Notes: generated by a model from the letters alone, not told the origin. A stretch of 64,000 nt of DNA from Pseudomonadota bacterium (GCA_021323675.1 JAJPKP010000026.1:1-64000); one strand, 5' to 3'; positions 49,476 through 59,294 are shown, numbered from the stretch's first letter. Made by a program: numbers and translations.

Positions 49476-50297
49476 ATGATGTTGCGCAGCCGTGTCGGTC
49501 AGGCTGTGGCTGACAGACTTGGCTTCGCCGCGATTCTCCGCCATCCGATCGTAGTCGGCGGCACGGGAGGCTCCGGAACGCGAGCGATCCGCGACCTGTT
49601 GATCCGGGCAGGCGTCGCGATGGGCACCAATGTCAACGGCCCGGGCGATGCTCTGGATTTCGAGCCGATGTTGGAGCGCTGGATCAATCGAATTCTGGAA
49701 AGCGCTGGAACCGTCGCGTTTCGGGTCGGCGATTTGCCCAGGGATGTGCGGCGAGGATTTACTCGCCAGTTTCATCAGAGGATGCGCCGATACCTGCGCG
49801 CGGTTCCGCCCGGCCAACGCTGGGGATGGAAGAACCCGCGGTCGATATACATTCTGCCGCTTATCCACTCATTGATTCCGGGATTCTATTTCGTCCACGT
49901 ACTCAGAGATGGACGCGATATGGCAATTTCCTCGAATCAAAATCAATACCGGAAACACTTCGCGTCACTGTTTCGCGCCGAACCTGGTCAAGAGAGAGAT
50001 CCAATTGCGGAGTCATGCACGATGTGGGCACGCGTCAATTCCGAAGCGGCGGATTGGTGTGAGAAGAACCTTGGACGGCGCTATGTCCGGATTAGGTTGG
50101 AAGAATTGTGCGCCCGACCCGAGCTTGCCGCGGAGGTCTTCGTCGCACTCGGCCTGAACCCCGCGATCGCCGAAAACGCGGCCGCCGTTCTGAAGCAACC
50201 GGCAAGCGTCGGCCGATGGAAATCGCTGTCCGCCGACGTTTCGGCTCGCCTCACCACGATTGCCGCGGGAGCTCTTCGGCGTTTTGGCTACGAATGA
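49476..50297 (+). CDS. Sulfotransferase family protein
   Basis: PIVVGGTGGSGTRAIRDLL (5'-PSB-like) and FVHVLRDGRDMAISSN (3'-PB-like) motifs. Confidence 0.8.
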   Translation: MMLRSRVGQAVADRLGFAAILRHPIVVGGTGGSGTRAIRDLLIRAGVAMGTNVNGPGDALDFEPMLERWINRILESAGTVAFRVGDLPRDVRRGFTRQFHQRMRRYLRAVPPGQRWGWKNPRSIYILPLIHSLIPGFYFVHVLRDGRDMAISSNQNQYRKHFASLFRAEPGQERDPIAESCTMWARVNSEAADWCEKNLGRRYVRIRLEELCARPELAAEVFVALGLNPAIAENAAAVLKQPASVGRWKSLSADVSARLTTIAAGALRRFGYE

Positions 50298-51217
50298 GTT
50301 CTTGCCGCGGCTACGGCGGACAACGAAACGGATTTGAGAAAACGGAACGATGCTTCGCTGCGGCGCGAGTTCTGGCCGCCGGACCCTGCCAAAGCGCAAG
50401 AGCCGTAGCATTTCGCCATTCGAGCCACCGGTCCATCGAGCGGTGCATCCGAGGAACACAATGAACGGAAACGCTTCAGCCTGAGCGAAGCTGTTCTGCG
50501 TTCCTCGCGTTGGGAAATCGCAACGACTGCGGGAATTTTTCTGTCTCTGAATCTCTCTGAATCCGTAACCGAGAATCACACGCCCGGCATGGCACGAATT
50601 TGGCGATTAAGGGCGCTGTGGAGAACTTCAGGCTGCGGCCCGATAAGACTGTCGCAAAGCGAGACAGCTTTTTGTCCGGATTGAGTAACCGCGCGCCCGC
50701 CGCCGCATCGGCAAAATCTGGCTCGAGGCCAACATCTCCCCGCATGAGTACGCCTTGGAAAGCGGCATCATCGCGCCGATCTTCAGCCTCACCACCGTGA
50801 ACGCGATGTCCGGATAAGTGTTCGCGTCGTCACCGTGGATCACGCCGGCGACGGCACGGCGACAGTGGCTGCCGCCGGAAGCTACGTGATGGTGAGCGGC
50901 GCACCGAACAGGTTCATTTCAGAGACCATGGCTCAATAGCCGGCAGCATCGAGGGTCGAGCCGCGCGGGAACGCCTCCGCGGCGCACGAGAAGGATGGCG
51001 GCTTGCGATGGAATCGCGTTCGAGGCCATCGTAAGCTCACGGGCGTTTGTCTGCTCGCACCAGCAACGGCGAATAAGGAGCGGCTTTGCGCGGATCGATT
51101 CCCCGCGGCGTCGCGCCACCGAACGCGCTGAAGCCGTGTGAACAAGGGCAGGCCCAAACGCGAGCGGCCTCAAGGCCGGATGGAGGCATAAAGCCGCACG
51201 AACGGTTCGAACCGATA

Positions 51218-51313
51218 GGAGGAGGAAGGGGCCCGGTGGCCCCACCGGTCTTCAAAACCGGCCTGGCAGCTATTGCGGCTGCCGGAGGGTTCGACTCCCT
51301 CCCCCCTCCGCCA
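51218..51313 (+). tRNA. selC: tRNA-Sec (anticodon UCA)
   Basis: 8-bp acceptor GGAGGAGG/CCCCCTCC (one A-C mismatch), 6-bp D stem GGGGCC-CGGT-GGCCCC, anticodon loop CTTCAAA, long variable arm GGCAGC/GCTGCC, T arm GAGGG-TTCGACT-CCCTC, discriminator G and encoded CCA. Confidence 0.95.
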
Positions 51314-51334
51314 GCTAAGTATTTAATTTTATTG

Positions 51335-51359
51335 AGGAATTTGGATTTTCAAAATTCCT
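51335..51359 (+). terminator. Hairpin downstream of selC
   Basis: AGGAATTT-(9 nt)-AAATTCCT perfect 8-bp arms. Confidence 0.35.
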
Positions 51360-51595
51360 GCGTTCCTAATTCACCCCTGCAGTGCCGCAAGGGCGGTGGC
51401 TGGGGATAAGTGGCGGAGGCGGCACATGCCTGAACGGTTGGTTTCTGGAAATTTAGAAGAAGAAGTACCTGTCGAGGTAAACCCGAAAATTGTAGGCGAA
51501 CTGAAGCGGCAATATCGCCTGCTTACGACCGTCTGGAATTTCACTCATGGTTCCTTCTCCTGCCGATCCAGAAGCGAGAGTACCGCGTGCTTCCC

Positions 51596-51623
51596 TATTA
51601 GTAAAGGATATTCTTTACTAATA
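51596..51623. repeat. Perfect 11-bp inverted repeat
   Basis: TATTAGTAAAG-GATATT-CTTTACTAATA. Confidence 0.7.
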
Positions 51624-51757
51624 TCGGTCGAGGTGAACGCCGAAGTTGACTTTGTTTCTGAGAACTATCCGCGACCGACGGCGGCCCCGGTCCCAGCGTA
51701 GCCGGGTTGACAGCGAGGTCGAACCGCCGCGTCGGACCTTCACGCCGCTATGAATCG

Positions 51758-52320
51758 CTATGACGGTAAGCAGGCCGTCGCGGCTCGCCACCACGTTCGC
51801 AAATAGTTGCTCGCCAGCAGGTCCATGCGTCGCGCGACGAAATTTACGAACCATCGCGTCAGGCCGTCCCATTCCCCAATGTTTCCCGGCGGCACCAATT
51901 TCCAGGAGAGTTCCTCAAGTGTCCAGTTGGCCTTTGCTGAGTTTCGTAACTGTGAGGCTGTAACCCAATTCTCGTCGGCGTCGACGCCGCCGCGCGCCAC
52001 TGGAATTACGTGGTCAATGGTTGGAAATAATTCCCAGAATGCGGGGTGCGTTGAATCCATCTTCCGTTTTGGTGGAAAGGGAAGTCTTCAGGCAACAGCA
52101 AGGAGAGCAGCCCAAGCGTTCCGGGAAATACGAGGCGTTCGCCCGAGTATCGGTCGATGAATCCATCTCGAACGAAAACCTTGGTGCACTCCACCGCGGT
52201 ATAGTTGCGCTTGGAGGGCGCGATCTTCTCCCACGGATAATTCTCTCGAACCAGCCGCTGAGCTTCCTTGGAATCCCGTTCGACAAACGTAACACACTTG
52301 GGCGACTATGTGGCTCCGGT
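51758..52320 (-). pseudogene. HNH endonuclease-like gene, frameshifted
   Basis: CVTFVERDSKEAQRLVRENYPWEKIAPSKRNYTAVECTKVFVRDGFIDRYSGERLVFPGTLGLL..FPFH then -1 shift to KMDSTHPAFWELFPTIDHVIPVARGGVDADENWV. Confidence 0.7.
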
Positions 52321-52416
52321 TCATAACGAGCTTGACCCTTAAGCAGTAGTTAACGTTCTCAAAACGCGGCTCTCTCCGAGCGAACGACAAGACAATTTCG
52401 ATACCTTCCGACCCGT

Positions 52417-52797
52417 TTGAGTTGCGGCGTCGAACGCCTTTGTGGATTGATCCACTGTCATTGTGGAAACGATGCGGCGGTCGCGAAGCTCAACGAGCTG
52501 GTCGACGAGGTCGGCGACAATCCCCGCGACCCGCGCCATCGCTTCATCGATACACTGAGCGTCCTCATCGAAGCTTACGACGAGGAGCATCATCCAATCC
52601 CGGACGTGACAGGAGCGCAGCTCCTCGCTTTCCTTATGGAACAGCACGGCCTGTCACAAGGTGACCTGCCCGAGATCGGTAGCCAGGGCGTCGTGTCCGA
52701 GATCCTGCGAGGCAAACGAGAGCTCAACGTGCGCCAGATTCGGGCGCTGGCGCGCCGCTTCGGCCTGCCCGCGGGAGCCTTTCTGGAGGCGGTGTAG
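52417..52797 (+). CDS. HigA-like antitoxin / HTH protein
   Basis: FLMEQHGLSQGDLPEIGSQGVVSEILRGKRELNVRQIRALARRFGLPAGAFL. Confidence 0.8.
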   Translation: MSCGVERLCGLIHCHCGNDAAVAKLNELVDEVGDNPRDPRHRFIDTLSVLIEAYDEEHHPIPDVTGAQLLAFLMEQHGLSQGDLPEIGSQGVVSEILRGKRELNVRQIRALARRFGLPAGAFLEAV

Positions 52798-52825
52798 CCC
52801 GCAATGAAGTTCGCGTCCGTTTGTT

Positions 52826-53646
52826 CTAATCGGCGGTGCTCCATTCAATCGCGTTCTGAATCAGGCGGTTGAGTTCCGGGGATTCCCACGAGCCGCGAAA
52901 GGTCAGCGGGGTTTTGCCGGATGGCTCGACGGACGCGTCCACGAACGGTTGCACGTTGTTGGTGGGGTTGTGGCAATGGCCCAGCGCCACATACGTCACC
53001 GCGCCTTTGCCGATTTTGCGCGTGTAGCCCAGCACGCGGGTTTTGCCGTCCGCTTGCAGCGAAGTGTCGCGGTCGTACACGAAGCCGAAGCCCGGCGGTG
53101 AGGGATCCTGCGGCAGCTCGGTCGTGAGCAGCACCTTGGTGTCCTCGGGATGCTGCAGCTCGACCAGGTAGAGTTGGTCTGACACTTCGAACGACGCGGG
53201 CAAGCCGCGCGTGATAGGGCTTTCCGGATCGGTCACGTTAACGCGGAATTTCCTTACCGGAGGATGATTCAAAAAGAAGCCGCCGAGCGTGTCATGGTAC
53301 GGTCCTTTGACCATCGCGCGCCGATGCTCGCCGACTCTGGCGGCCTTGCCGCCGCTGGTGCCGTGCAGCGCGAGCCATCGGCCGCCCGCTTCGATCCATC
53401 CGCGGATGAATGCATTCTGCGCATCGTCCGGGTACGGCCCCGCCACGTAGGTGATGAGCATCCGCGCGTCGGGAAGCCATCGCGCGATATCGCCGTAGTC
53501 GTTGCTGACGGTCGCGTAGATCGCGGGTTTTCCTGCAGCAACCCAAGCAGCCGCAGCCGCGCGTAGTTCATGTCGTGGCCGGCGGCGGTGCCGGGCGGAA
53601 AACCGCCGGCAATCAGATGAACGCGGATTACATTGCGCCTGCTCAT
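52826..53646 (-). pseudogene. ThuA-domain protein, apparent frameshift
   Basis: N-term MSRRNVIRVHLIAGGFPPGTAAGHDMNYARLRLLGLLQE then shift to KPAIYATVSNDYGDIARWLPDARMLITYVAGPYPDD.. Confidence 0.75.
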
Positions 53647-53723
53647 GATCTTCTCTTACTCAAAATGCGGCGCAACCACCACGGCCGCGAGCACATCCTC
53701 CGCTGTCCGCCGCGCGTGGCTGG

Positions 53724-54599
53724 TTAGAAACTCCGGTCGGCGTACTCGGCGAGGATGCTTGCCCGGCCGGGGTAGCCGTTGATTCTCACGGCGCGGACGA
53801 TGGTGCCTTCGCGTTCGAGGCGGCGCGCGGCTGATTCCACGAGCGCGGGCGGAATCGCGAGCAGGCGCGCGATCGTCTTTTCGGTGGAGAAGGCCGCCGT
53901 CTCGAAATAACGGCGGACAATTCGATAGGCGGCTTCGCGCGGCGTGAGCTCGCGCGCCTCGCGCATCGCGTCGCCCCATCGATGCTCCATTGTGTCCCAG
54001 ACGTAGGTGAAAGGGTCGTAGCGTTCCTCGACTTTGAGGGCGAGGAATTTTTCCTGCAGCTCTTTCATCGCGCGGTCGAAGGCGGGCCGATGCTTCGGCT
54101 GGGAATAACCGGAAGTCAGCTTGAGGGCGCGGGTTTCGGCGGCGCCGCGCTTCACGAGCGCATCCATGACCAGCTTCGCGCAATGCGACAGCATCCCCGC
54201 CGCGTACAGCTTGCGATATCCGCCGGGCGCGGCCCGAAGGCGCAGGAAGGCGCCGAGCAGATCGCGCGCGATGAAGCTCGGGCGGCCTGCGATCGCCTTG
54301 CCGTAGTAAGCAAGGCGGCAGGCGGCAAAATCGTCCTTCAGCCGCCAGGTCATCCCGATCGCATGGTCGTGCTGGATGTGCTCGGGGAGTTCAGGCTCTC
54401 GCGCGCCGACGATTGCTTCGCGCAGGCACGGCACGCCAAGGCCGGCGGTAAAGGCGGCGCAAAAGCCGACCTGGTTTATGAAATCGAGCGCGGCTTTTTG
54501 GTTGGTGATGCGGCGGGCGCGAGTGCGGCGAAAGTGATGGTCGCGATGCGATTCGAGGCGTTCAAGAATTGAATCGGCGTTCAACGTCGGTTGGGTCAT
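53724..54599 (-). CDS. Conserved hypothetical protein with winged-helix-like C-terminus
   Basis: Single intact 291-aa ORF; C-terminal KTIARLLAIPPALVESAARRLEREGTIVRAVRINGYPGRA. Confidence 0.6.
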   Translation of the reverse strand: MTQPTLNADSILERLESHRDHHFRRTRARRITNQKAALDFINQVGFCAAFTAGLGVPCLREAIVGAREPELPEHIQHDHAIGMTWRLKDDFAACRLAYYGKAIAGRPSFIARDLLGAFLRLRAAPGGYRKLYAAGMLSHCAKLVMDALVKRGAAETRALKLTSGYSQPKHRPAFDRAMKELQEKFLALKVEERYDPFTYVWDTMEHRWGDAMREARELTPREAAYRIVRRYFETAAFSTEKTIARLLAIPPALVESAARRLEREGTIVRAVRINGYPGRASILAEYADRSF

Positions 54600-54674
54600 C
54601 GGAACAATCGGCGCATTTCGCAGATCTTCCCCGATTCATCCACCTGCGCGAAATCCGCGCCAACCGGGGAATCG

Positions 54675-56006
54675 TCAGGATTGCGCGGCCTCGGCGTGCT
54701 CGACGCATCTTTTGAAGATGCGCCGATAGTTGGTCTTGACGCCCAGATGGCGGATTATGCCTTCGAGCCCGATCAGCGCGCGCAGCAGAAAGACGCCGTG
54801 CGCGGGCGATTTGTAGAGCTTGTGCTCGAAGGCGATCTCGCCGACCTTGGTCGCGTTGCCGACGGTATCGTAATCGGCGGGGTCGAAATCGCGATCGACC
54901 ATCATCGGTTGAAACAGGATGCGCACGATTTTGACCATCGGGGCCGGGTCCTGTCCGCGCTCGAGCCATCCGAGCTTCTGCATCCCGGCGCCGATTGCGT
55001 GCGCGTCGTTGTCGATGATTCCCCGCGCCACCATTGTGTAGGCCTTTCGCTCCGAGTCGCGGAAGCGGCGAATCGACCCGAAGTCGAGAATTCCGAGCCG
55101 GGGATGGTAGCTGACGAGGTAGTTGCCGGGATGGAAATCGGTGTGCAGCACTCCGAACTCCATGATCTGGCGCCACACGATGGCGTGGCATTTGTTGGCG
55201 ACCCAGGTGCGCAGCTCCAAATCGACCTCGGGCCCCATCACATCGGCGAGCGGGTAGCCGTCGATAAACGTCATCGTAAGCACGCGGCGCGAACTGAGCT
55301 CGCCGATCACGGTTGGGATTTCGACTTCGGGATCGTCGGCGAACAGGCGGCCGAACTCGGCCATGTTGCGCGCTTCGTTGACGTAATCCAGCTCCTCGCG
55401 CAGGCGCTCGTCCAGCTCGGTGTAGATGGCGGCGGTATCGACCTTCTGCCGCATCACGTCCCGTCCGATCGCCTGCAGGGTGCGCAGCAGGAGCTTCATG
55501 TTCTTGAGGTCTTCTTCAACGGTGGCCTCGACTCCGGGATACTGCACCTTCACGGCGACATCGCGGCCGTCTTTCAGCTTTGCGCGATGGACCTGGCCGA
55601 GCGAGGCGGCGGCGAAGGCGGTCTGATCGAAGCTTCGGAACAGATGCTCGGGACGTTTGCCGATCTCGCGGCGAATCTGCTCGGCGATCATCGAGTAGCT
55701 CATCGGCGGCACGCTCGATTGCGTGGCGCGCAGGACATCGAGCGCCTCGCCGGGCAGCAAATCCTGGCGCATCGAGAGCATCTGGATAAGTTTCATGAAG
55801 GCGCCGCGCAGGTTCTTCGAGCTTTCGAGAATGCGTTCGGCGTTGCGGATATGGGTTTCGAGCAGCTCGCGTTCCTGCTCGCTGCGCGAAAGGAAGGGGC
55901 GGCGGATCGAGGTCCACAGGTAGCTGGTGCCGACCTGCGAGGCGAGCCCGCCCATCTTGATTGCCCGCCGCGCGCGGCCTTGCGTGATAGGATTGCGCGA
56001 CGCCAT
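54675..56006 (-). CDS. ABC1/UbiB-family atypical kinase
   Basis: AAASLGQVHRAKLKDGRDVAVKVQYPGV..FGVLHTDFHPGNYLV..LGILDFG. Confidence 0.93.
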   Translation of the reverse strand: MASRNPITQGRARRAIKMGGLASQVGTSYLWTSIRRPFLSRSEQERELLETHIRNAERILESSKNLRGAFMKLIQMLSMRQDLLPGEALDVLRATQSSVPPMSYSMIAEQIRREIGKRPEHLFRSFDQTAFAAASLGQVHRAKLKDGRDVAVKVQYPGVEATVEEDLKNMKLLLRTLQAIGRDVMRQKVDTAAIYTELDERLREELDYVNEARNMAEFGRLFADDPEVEIPTVIGELSSRRVLTMTFIDGYPLADVMGPEVDLELRTWVANKCHAIVWRQIMEFGVLHTDFHPGNYLVSYHPRLGILDFGSIRRFRDSERKAYTMVARGIIDNDAHAIGAGMQKLGWLERGQDPAPMVKIVRILFQPMMVDRDFDPADYDTVGNATKVGEIAFEHKLYKSPAHGVFLLRALIGLEGIIRHLGVKTNYRRIFKRCVEHAEAAQS

Positions 56007-56779
56007 CAGTCGCACCCGTCGCGGTCGATGCCGACGCGGTTGATCAGCGTCGCCGCGAGCGCCGCGCCGAATCCGTTGTCGATATTGACGACGGTCACGC
56101 CGCTCGCGCACGTGTTCAGCATCCCGAGCAAAGCGGCCAATCCGCCGAACGCGGTGCCGTAACCGACGCTGGTCGGGACCGCGACGACGGGGCGGTCGAT
56201 GAGGCCCGCCACCACCGACGGCAGCGCGCCTTCCATCCCCGCCACGACGATCAGCACGCTGGATTTGCGGATCAGATCCAGGTTGGTGGTGAGGCGATGA
56301 ATTCCCGCGACGCCCACGTCGTAAACGCGCCGCACCCGGTTGCCGAACAACTCGGCGCACAGCGCGGCCTCTTCGGCGACCGGCAAATCCGAGGTTCCCG
56401 CGCTTACCACCATCACGTCTCCGTGGCCGCGGACCGGCGCGGGTTCGATCACGACCGCGCCGAGGCGTGCCTCGGGATGATACTTCATCCGCCTCAGTTT
56501 CGATTTTACGGCGCGGGCCTTGTCGGGGCCGATACGGGTGACGACCAGGCTGGTGCCGGCGGTTATCACGCGCCGGCCGATCGCGGCGATCTGCGCCGCG
56601 GTCTTTCCTTCGCCGAAGATCACCTCGGGCACGCCGCGGCGCAGCGATCGATGGTTATCGATCTTGGCGAAGCCGAGATCGTGAAAGGGCAGCTCGCGCA
56701 ATGAGCGCATCGCGGCCGCGGCGCTGGTCTTGCCCGACGCCACGGAATCGAGGATTGCGCGAATCTGCTTTTCCGTCAT
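56006..56779 (-). CDS. larB: Nickel pincer cofactor biosynthesis protein LarB
   Basis: DNHRSLRRGVPEVIFGEGKT; SAGTSDLPVAEEAA; GMEGALPSVVAGLIDRPVVAVPTSVGYG. Confidence 0.93.
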   Translation of the reverse strand: MTEKQIRAILDSVASGKTSAAAAMRSLRELPFHDLGFAKIDNHRSLRRGVPEVIFGEGKTAAQIAAIGRRVITAGTSLVVTRIGPDKARAVKSKLRRMKYHPEARLGAVVIEPAPVRGHGDVMVVSAGTSDLPVAEEAALCAELFGNRVRRVYDVGVAGIHRLTTNLDLIRKSSVLIVVAGMEGALPSVVAGLIDRPVVAVPTSVGYGTAFGGLAALLGMLNTCASGVTVVNIDNGFGAALAATLINRVGIDRDGCD

Positions 56780-58071
56780 CGCCGCCGCTTAAGTAGGTCG
56801 GCTCGAAGCGGCCGCTCCAGCTTCAGCATCACCTCGCGCACCGCGCGCTGGTCGCTGCGCGTGACGGTGATGGCGATTCCTCCGGCGCTGAGTTGTTCAC
56901 CGGGTTTGGGGATATGGCCCAGGCGTTCGAGCACCAACCCGCCAATGGTAGCATACTCGTCGCCCTCGGGCAGACGCAGTCCGAAGCGCTCGTTGAGTTC
57001 GGCGATGGGCGCGCGCGCCATTACAATCATTGTGCGCGGATCGGCGACGCGGGCGACGTCTTCCTCGCGGTCGTGCTCGTCTTCGATTTCGCCGACCACC
57101 TCTTCGAGCAGATCTTCCATCGTGATAATTCCCGCCGCTCCGCCGTACTCGTCGACGATAACCGCGAGATTCTCGCCGGTGCGCTGCAACGCAACCATCA
57201 CTTCATCCAGCGGCATCGATTCCGGAAAGTAACTGACCGGGCGCATCATCTCGCTAACGGGATGGCTCAAGTCGGGCGCTTCGAGCAAATCGAACACGTG
57301 CACTACGCCGACGATGTCCGTGATGCGGTTGCTGAACACTGGGAGGCGGCTGAATCCCACGCGGCGCACGGTTTCGACCGCGGCAGCCAGGGTCGTGTCC
57401 TGGGGAATCGCATCCACGCGCACCAGCGGCACCATCGCCTTGCGCGCCTCGGCGCGCGAGAAGCGGAAGATGCGGCTGATCATCTGCCGCTCCGACGGCA
57501 GAATCGCATCCTGAGGCGGCGCGGCGTGCGCCGTGTCGGATTCGCGCCGATGGAGCAGGCGCACGAGATCCTCGCGCTCCAAAAAAACGCTTTCCGCCTC
57601 GGAAGGAACGCCCGCGACAAAACGCAGAGCGCGGCTAAGCAGAGTTTCGACGAAGAGCAGCGGTGACAGAACTATCGTGAGGATTCGCAGGGGAGGAGCG
57701 GCAAAGCGCGCCAATCCGAGCGGATTGCGAAGCGCAAGCAGCTTCGGAATCGATTCGCCCAGCACGAGCGTGAGGGGCGCCAGGATGAACGGCGCCCAGA
57801 AGGAAAGCCCGGGCTTGAGATCGTGCAGGAAGGCGGTGAGCGTGACCGCGGCAAGGACGGTGGCGAGATTGTTGCTCGTCAGGGCGAGGGCGAGCAGGCG
57901 GTCGCGCCGTTCGAGCAGCCATCCGAGCATCCGCGCCCGCGCGCTGCCGCGCTCCTCCTCCGCCAGCACCTTAAACTCGTCGGCCGAGACGACCGCTATC
58001 TCGCTTGCCGCGAAAAACGCCTGAACCGCGATACAGGCGGCGACCGCCACGATCAAGCCGGCCAGGCTCAT
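56776..58071 (-). CDS. CNNM/CorC-family protein with CBS domains
   Basis: AAFFAASEIAVVSADEFK; VIVDEYGGAAGIITMEDLLEEVVGEIEDEHD. Confidence 0.92.
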   Translation of the reverse strand: MSLAGLIVAVAACIAVQAFFAASEIAVVSADEFKVLAEEERGSARARMLGWLLERRDRLLALALTSNNLATVLAAVTLTAFLHDLKPGLSFWAPFILAPLTLVLGESIPKLLALRNPLGLARFAAPPLRILTIVLSPLLFVETLLSRALRFVAGVPSEAESVFLEREDLVRLLHRRESDTAHAAPPQDAILPSERQMISRIFRFSRAEARKAMVPLVRVDAIPQDTTLAAAVETVRRVGFSRLPVFSNRITDIVGVVHVFDLLEAPDLSHPVSEMMRPVSYFPESMPLDEVMVALQRTGENLAVIVDEYGGAAGIITMEDLLEEVVGEIEDEHDREEDVARVADPRTMIVMARAPIAELNERFGLRLPEGDEYATIGGLVLERLGHIPKPGEQLSAGGIAITVTRSDQRAVREVMLKLERPLRADLLKRRR

Positions 58072-59282
58072 CGCCGTATCCTCACCTGTTCGACCGTCGC
58101 GCCGCGCACGCGCTCGACGGTTGCCTGGAATTTTCCAAGCGCGAGCGTCTCTCCGACCGGGGGGATGCGGCCCAGGCGCCGGAGCATCTGGCTCGAGAGC
58201 GTGCGTCCCCCGCCGGGAACATCAAGGACGAAATCGCCGCCAAGAGCGGCCGCCAGCCTGGAGACTTCGATCGCGCCCGAGGCGATCCATTCGTTGTCCG
58301 AGACCTTCTGCAGCTCGGGCAGTTCGACATCGAACTCGTCGCGCAGTTCGCCGAACAGTTCTTCGAGCAGATCTTCCAGGGTGACCAGACCGAGCAGGCG
58401 GCCGTATTCGTCGACGATCAGCGCCATCTGGAAGCGGCCGCGACGCATTTCGTCGAACAGTTCGCCGAGCGGTTTGCGCGGCGGAATAAAGTAGGCGGGC
58501 CGGAGGAGGCGCTCGACCCGAGGCGGAGCGGCCGCAAGCCGCTGCATCGCGAGGTCCTTGGCGTGCAGCACGCCGACGACGTTTTCCGGGCTGCCCCGGT
58601 ACATCGGGATGCGCGAGAAGTGGCCGTGCGCAACTTCGGCGTTCAACTGAGCAGGCGGAGTTGCGATATCGAGAGCAAAAATTCGCTCGCGCGGAGTCAT
58701 CACCTCCGAAGCGCGGCGCGCCCCGAAATCGAACACGCGATGGATGAGCGCGCGCTCCTCGGGTTCAACCTCGCCCTGGGTCTCGCCCAGCCTGAGCAGC
58801 GCCTTGAATTCCGATTCGGAAAACGGTTCGGGCCGGGGAGCCGCGACGCTGGGAGCGAAATGTCGCGCCAGGGGATGGAGGAAGTCCGCGATCGCCGCAA
58901 GCGGCCGCGCGGTCAGGTAGGCGACCGCCCCCGGATGGCCGAGCGCGAAAGTCTTGGGGGTGATGTCGCAGAAGATCAGCACGACGACGAACATCACCGG
59001 CGCGGCGACATAGGGCCCCAGCTCGCCGCCCAGCCAGAAAAGAAAGAAGCTTGTGGCAAGGCATTCGGCGAACACGTTGCTCGCCTCGTTGATGCCGATA
59101 ACGACGATCAGCGACTCCAGCGGACGGCGCATCAGGCGGTCAACCGCGGCGCGAACGGACGTGCTGAAGTGATCGCGAATATGCTCCATCCGCGCCATCG
59201 TGAAGATCGCCGTCTCCGAGGCGGCGATGCTCGCGCTCAGCGCGATGAGCAGGAAGACCAGAACTGGCAGCAGCACCATCAC
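58068..59282 (-). CDS. CNNM/CorC-family protein with CBS domains
   Basis: SIAASETAIFTMARME; LIVDEYGRLLGLVTLEDLLEELFGELRDEFD. Confidence 0.92.
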   Translation of the reverse strand: MMVLLPVLVFLLIALSASIAASETAIFTMARMEHIRDHFSTSVRAAVDRLMRRPLESLIVVIGINEASNVFAECLATSFFLFWLGGELGPYVAAPVMFVVVLIFCDITPKTFALGHPGAVAYLTARPLAAIADFLHPLARHFAPSVAAPRPEPFSESEFKALLRLGETQGEVEPEERALIHRVFDFGARRASEVMTPRERIFALDIATPPAQLNAEVAHGHFSRIPMYRGSPENVVGVLHAKDLAMQRLAAAPPRVERLLRPAYFIPPRKPLGELFDEMRRGRFQMALIVDEYGRLLGLVTLEDLLEELFGELRDEFDVELPELQKVSDNEWIASGAIEVSRLAAALGGDFVLDVPGGGRTLSSQMLRRLGRIPPVGETLALGKFQATVERVRGATVEQVRIRR

Positions 59283-59294
59283 AGGAAGAATCGT

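Noticed and set aside
51086-51409. 107-aa plus-strand ORF
   Set aside because: It reads straight through the tRNA-Sec gene (..PVFKTGLAAIAAAGGFDSLPPPP..), so not a real protein.
51396-51701. 101-aa plus-strand ORF downstream of selC
   Set aside because: No recognisable motif, no conserved-looking domain, and it crosses the 11-bp palindrome; insufficient support.
46760-52810. Complete integrative element with integrase and att repeats at selC
   Set aside because: No integrase or transposase ORF and no second copy of the tRNA 3' end were found by eye; only an eroded-island suggestion is justified.
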